From an uncultured Ramlibacter sp. (GTDB lineage Bacteria; Pseudomonadota; Gammaproteobacteria; Burkholderiales; Burkholderiaceae_C), in the NCBI RefSeq assembly GCF_936925435.1, contig NZ_CAKZHQ010000014.1, positions 1 through 64,000 on the forward strand: a stretch of 64,000 nt of DNA, given 5' to 3'. The first letter of the stretch is position 1. Each line of letters begins with the position of its first letter. Under the pieces are notes generated by a model. That model saw only the letters and a program-made list of their open reading frames with translations. It had not been told where the DNA came from and did not search any database. The translations under genes and the position numbers were made by a program. Shown here one piece after another: positions 63,283-64,000 of this stretch.

Positions 63283-64000
63283 ATGTCATCCCTGCTCAAT
63301 ATCGGCAGCCGCAGCCTCAACGCCTCGCAAGGCACGCTGGGCACCATCGCGCACAACATCGCCAACGCCAATGTCCCGGGCTACTCGCGCCAGGAAGCCG
63401 TCCTGTCGACGGCCGACGGCCAGTACACCGGCTCGGGCTTTTTCGGCCGCGGCGCCGACCTCACCACGGTGCGGCGGCATTACGACCAGTTCCTGACCTC
63501 GGCGGTGCAGACCAACACCTCGCTGGCGGCCTCCGACAGCGCCCGTGCCGGCGCCCTGGCCGAGCTCGATGGCGTGTTCGCCGGCTCGGACACCGGCATC
63601 GGCGCCGTGCTCGACAGCTTCTTCGCGGCGGCCAGCGACCTGGCCAACCGGCCCGGCGATGCCTCGGCGCGCCAGTCCTTCCTCGGCCGCGCCAGCCAGC
63701 TGGCGCAGCGGGTCACGGTCGTGGGCGAGCAGCTGGCCGAACTGGGCAAGCTGGCCGAGAGCCGTCTTGCGCAGGGCGCCAACCAGGTCAATGCACGGCT
63801 GTCCGAGATCAAGGCGCTGAACAGCCAGATCACGGCTTCGCTGGGCTCGGGCCATACACCCAACGACCTGCTGGACCAGCGCGACATGGCGCTGCAGGGC
63901 CTCAACAGCCTGATGGCGGTGAGCACGGTGATGGCACCCGATGGTGGCATGAATCTTTTTTCCGCCAGCGGCGCGCCGTTGTTGGTGGGCGCCCAGCAGG
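63283..64000 (+). CDS. flgK: Hook-filament junction protein FlgK (HAP1), 5' part
   Basis: The gene starts at ATG 63283 after AAGGAAACGC and runs off the window, giving 239 residues. The N terminus SSLLNIGSRSLNASQGTLGT and the motif AHNIANANVPGYSRQE are the FlgK signature, and a coiled-coil region follows (about 100-215) with LNSQITASLGSG and NDLLDQRD. FlgN (54430) is its chaperone. flgL would be expected next, outside the window. Confidence 0.95.
   Translation, partial: MSSLLNIGSRSLNASQGTLGTIAHNIANANVPGYSRQEAVLSTADGQYTGSGFFGRGADLTTVRRHYDQFLTSAVQTNTSLAASDSARAGALAELDGVFAGSDTGIGAVLDSFFAAASDLANRPGDASARQSFLGRASQLAQRVTVVGEQLAELGKLAESRLAQGANQVNARLSEIKALNSQITASLGSGHTPNDLLDQRDMALQGLNSLMAVSTVMAPDGGMNLFSASGAPLLVGAQQ

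Overview
The window is a GC-rich, densely packed stretch of a betaproteobacterial chromosome, most likely from a Comamonadaceae-type member of the Burkholderiales. This rests on gene order, on the flagellar regulators present (FlhDC together with FlhF/FlhG and FliA), and on an extragenic repeat of a type I associate with that family. It is essentially one large flagellum and chemotaxis locus with housekeeping genes at the left edge and a block of unrelated membrane genes inside it. I see no rRNA, tRNA, CRISPR array, insertion sequence or prophage.

Layout. 1-5000: tail of a zinc metallopeptidase, a SulP transporter carrying STAS and cyclic-nucleotide-binding-like domains, an RhlE-type helicase and ApaH. 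5030-9116: a signalling hub made of a hybrid histidine kinase and a free Hpt protein, facing a NarL-type regulator and its receiver-kinase partner across a triple hairpin. 9301-19881: the chemotaxis operon (a CheY-like receiver, CheA, receptor, CheW, receptor, Aer-like receptor, CheR, CheD, CheB). 20077-25610: non-motility genes (two uncharacterised proteins, a Ca2+/H+ antiporter, a DcaP-like porin, a VIT1-like protein, a K+ channel fused to another membrane domain, a GFA protein).

25681-36524 (minus strand): fliLMNOPQR and fliFGHIJK. fliE stands alone and divergent at 36781. 37224-42133 (minus strand): two flagellin genes, then fliD, fliS and fliT. 42553-53021 (plus strand): flhDC; motAB, cheY and cheZ; flhB, flhA, flhF, flhG and fliA. 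A DmeF-type metal exporter follows. 54430-55939 (minus strand): flgA, flgM and flgN. 56125-64000 (plus strand): flgBCDEFGHIJ and the start of flgK.

Regulation can be read from the DNA. Six flagellar transcription starts (fliL, fliF, fliE, flgA, flgB, flhB) share one architecture: a 13-nt half-site, an 11-nt spacer, a roughly inverted 13-nt half-site, a CTTAAG-like hexamer, 17 nt, and a -10-like hexamer. This matches the expected FlhD4C2-activated class II operons. Class III genes have sigma-28 promoters (TAAAG/TCAAG, 14 nt, GCCG): a perfect one at the distal flagellin gene and good ones at motA, the first chemoreceptor and flgM. The inferred cascade is FlhDC, then basal body, export apparatus and FliA, then FlgM-gated flagellin, motor and chemotaxis genes.

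Points worth a second look: an FlhG that has lost its Walker motifs, a K+ channel fusion, 124 bp of perfect identity between two receptor genes, a CheR-docking-like pentapeptide on one receptor, a cysteine in one flagellin, and a two-copy extragenic repeat placed directly after stop codons. I found no wholly new system; the novelty is in regulation and in these departures from type.
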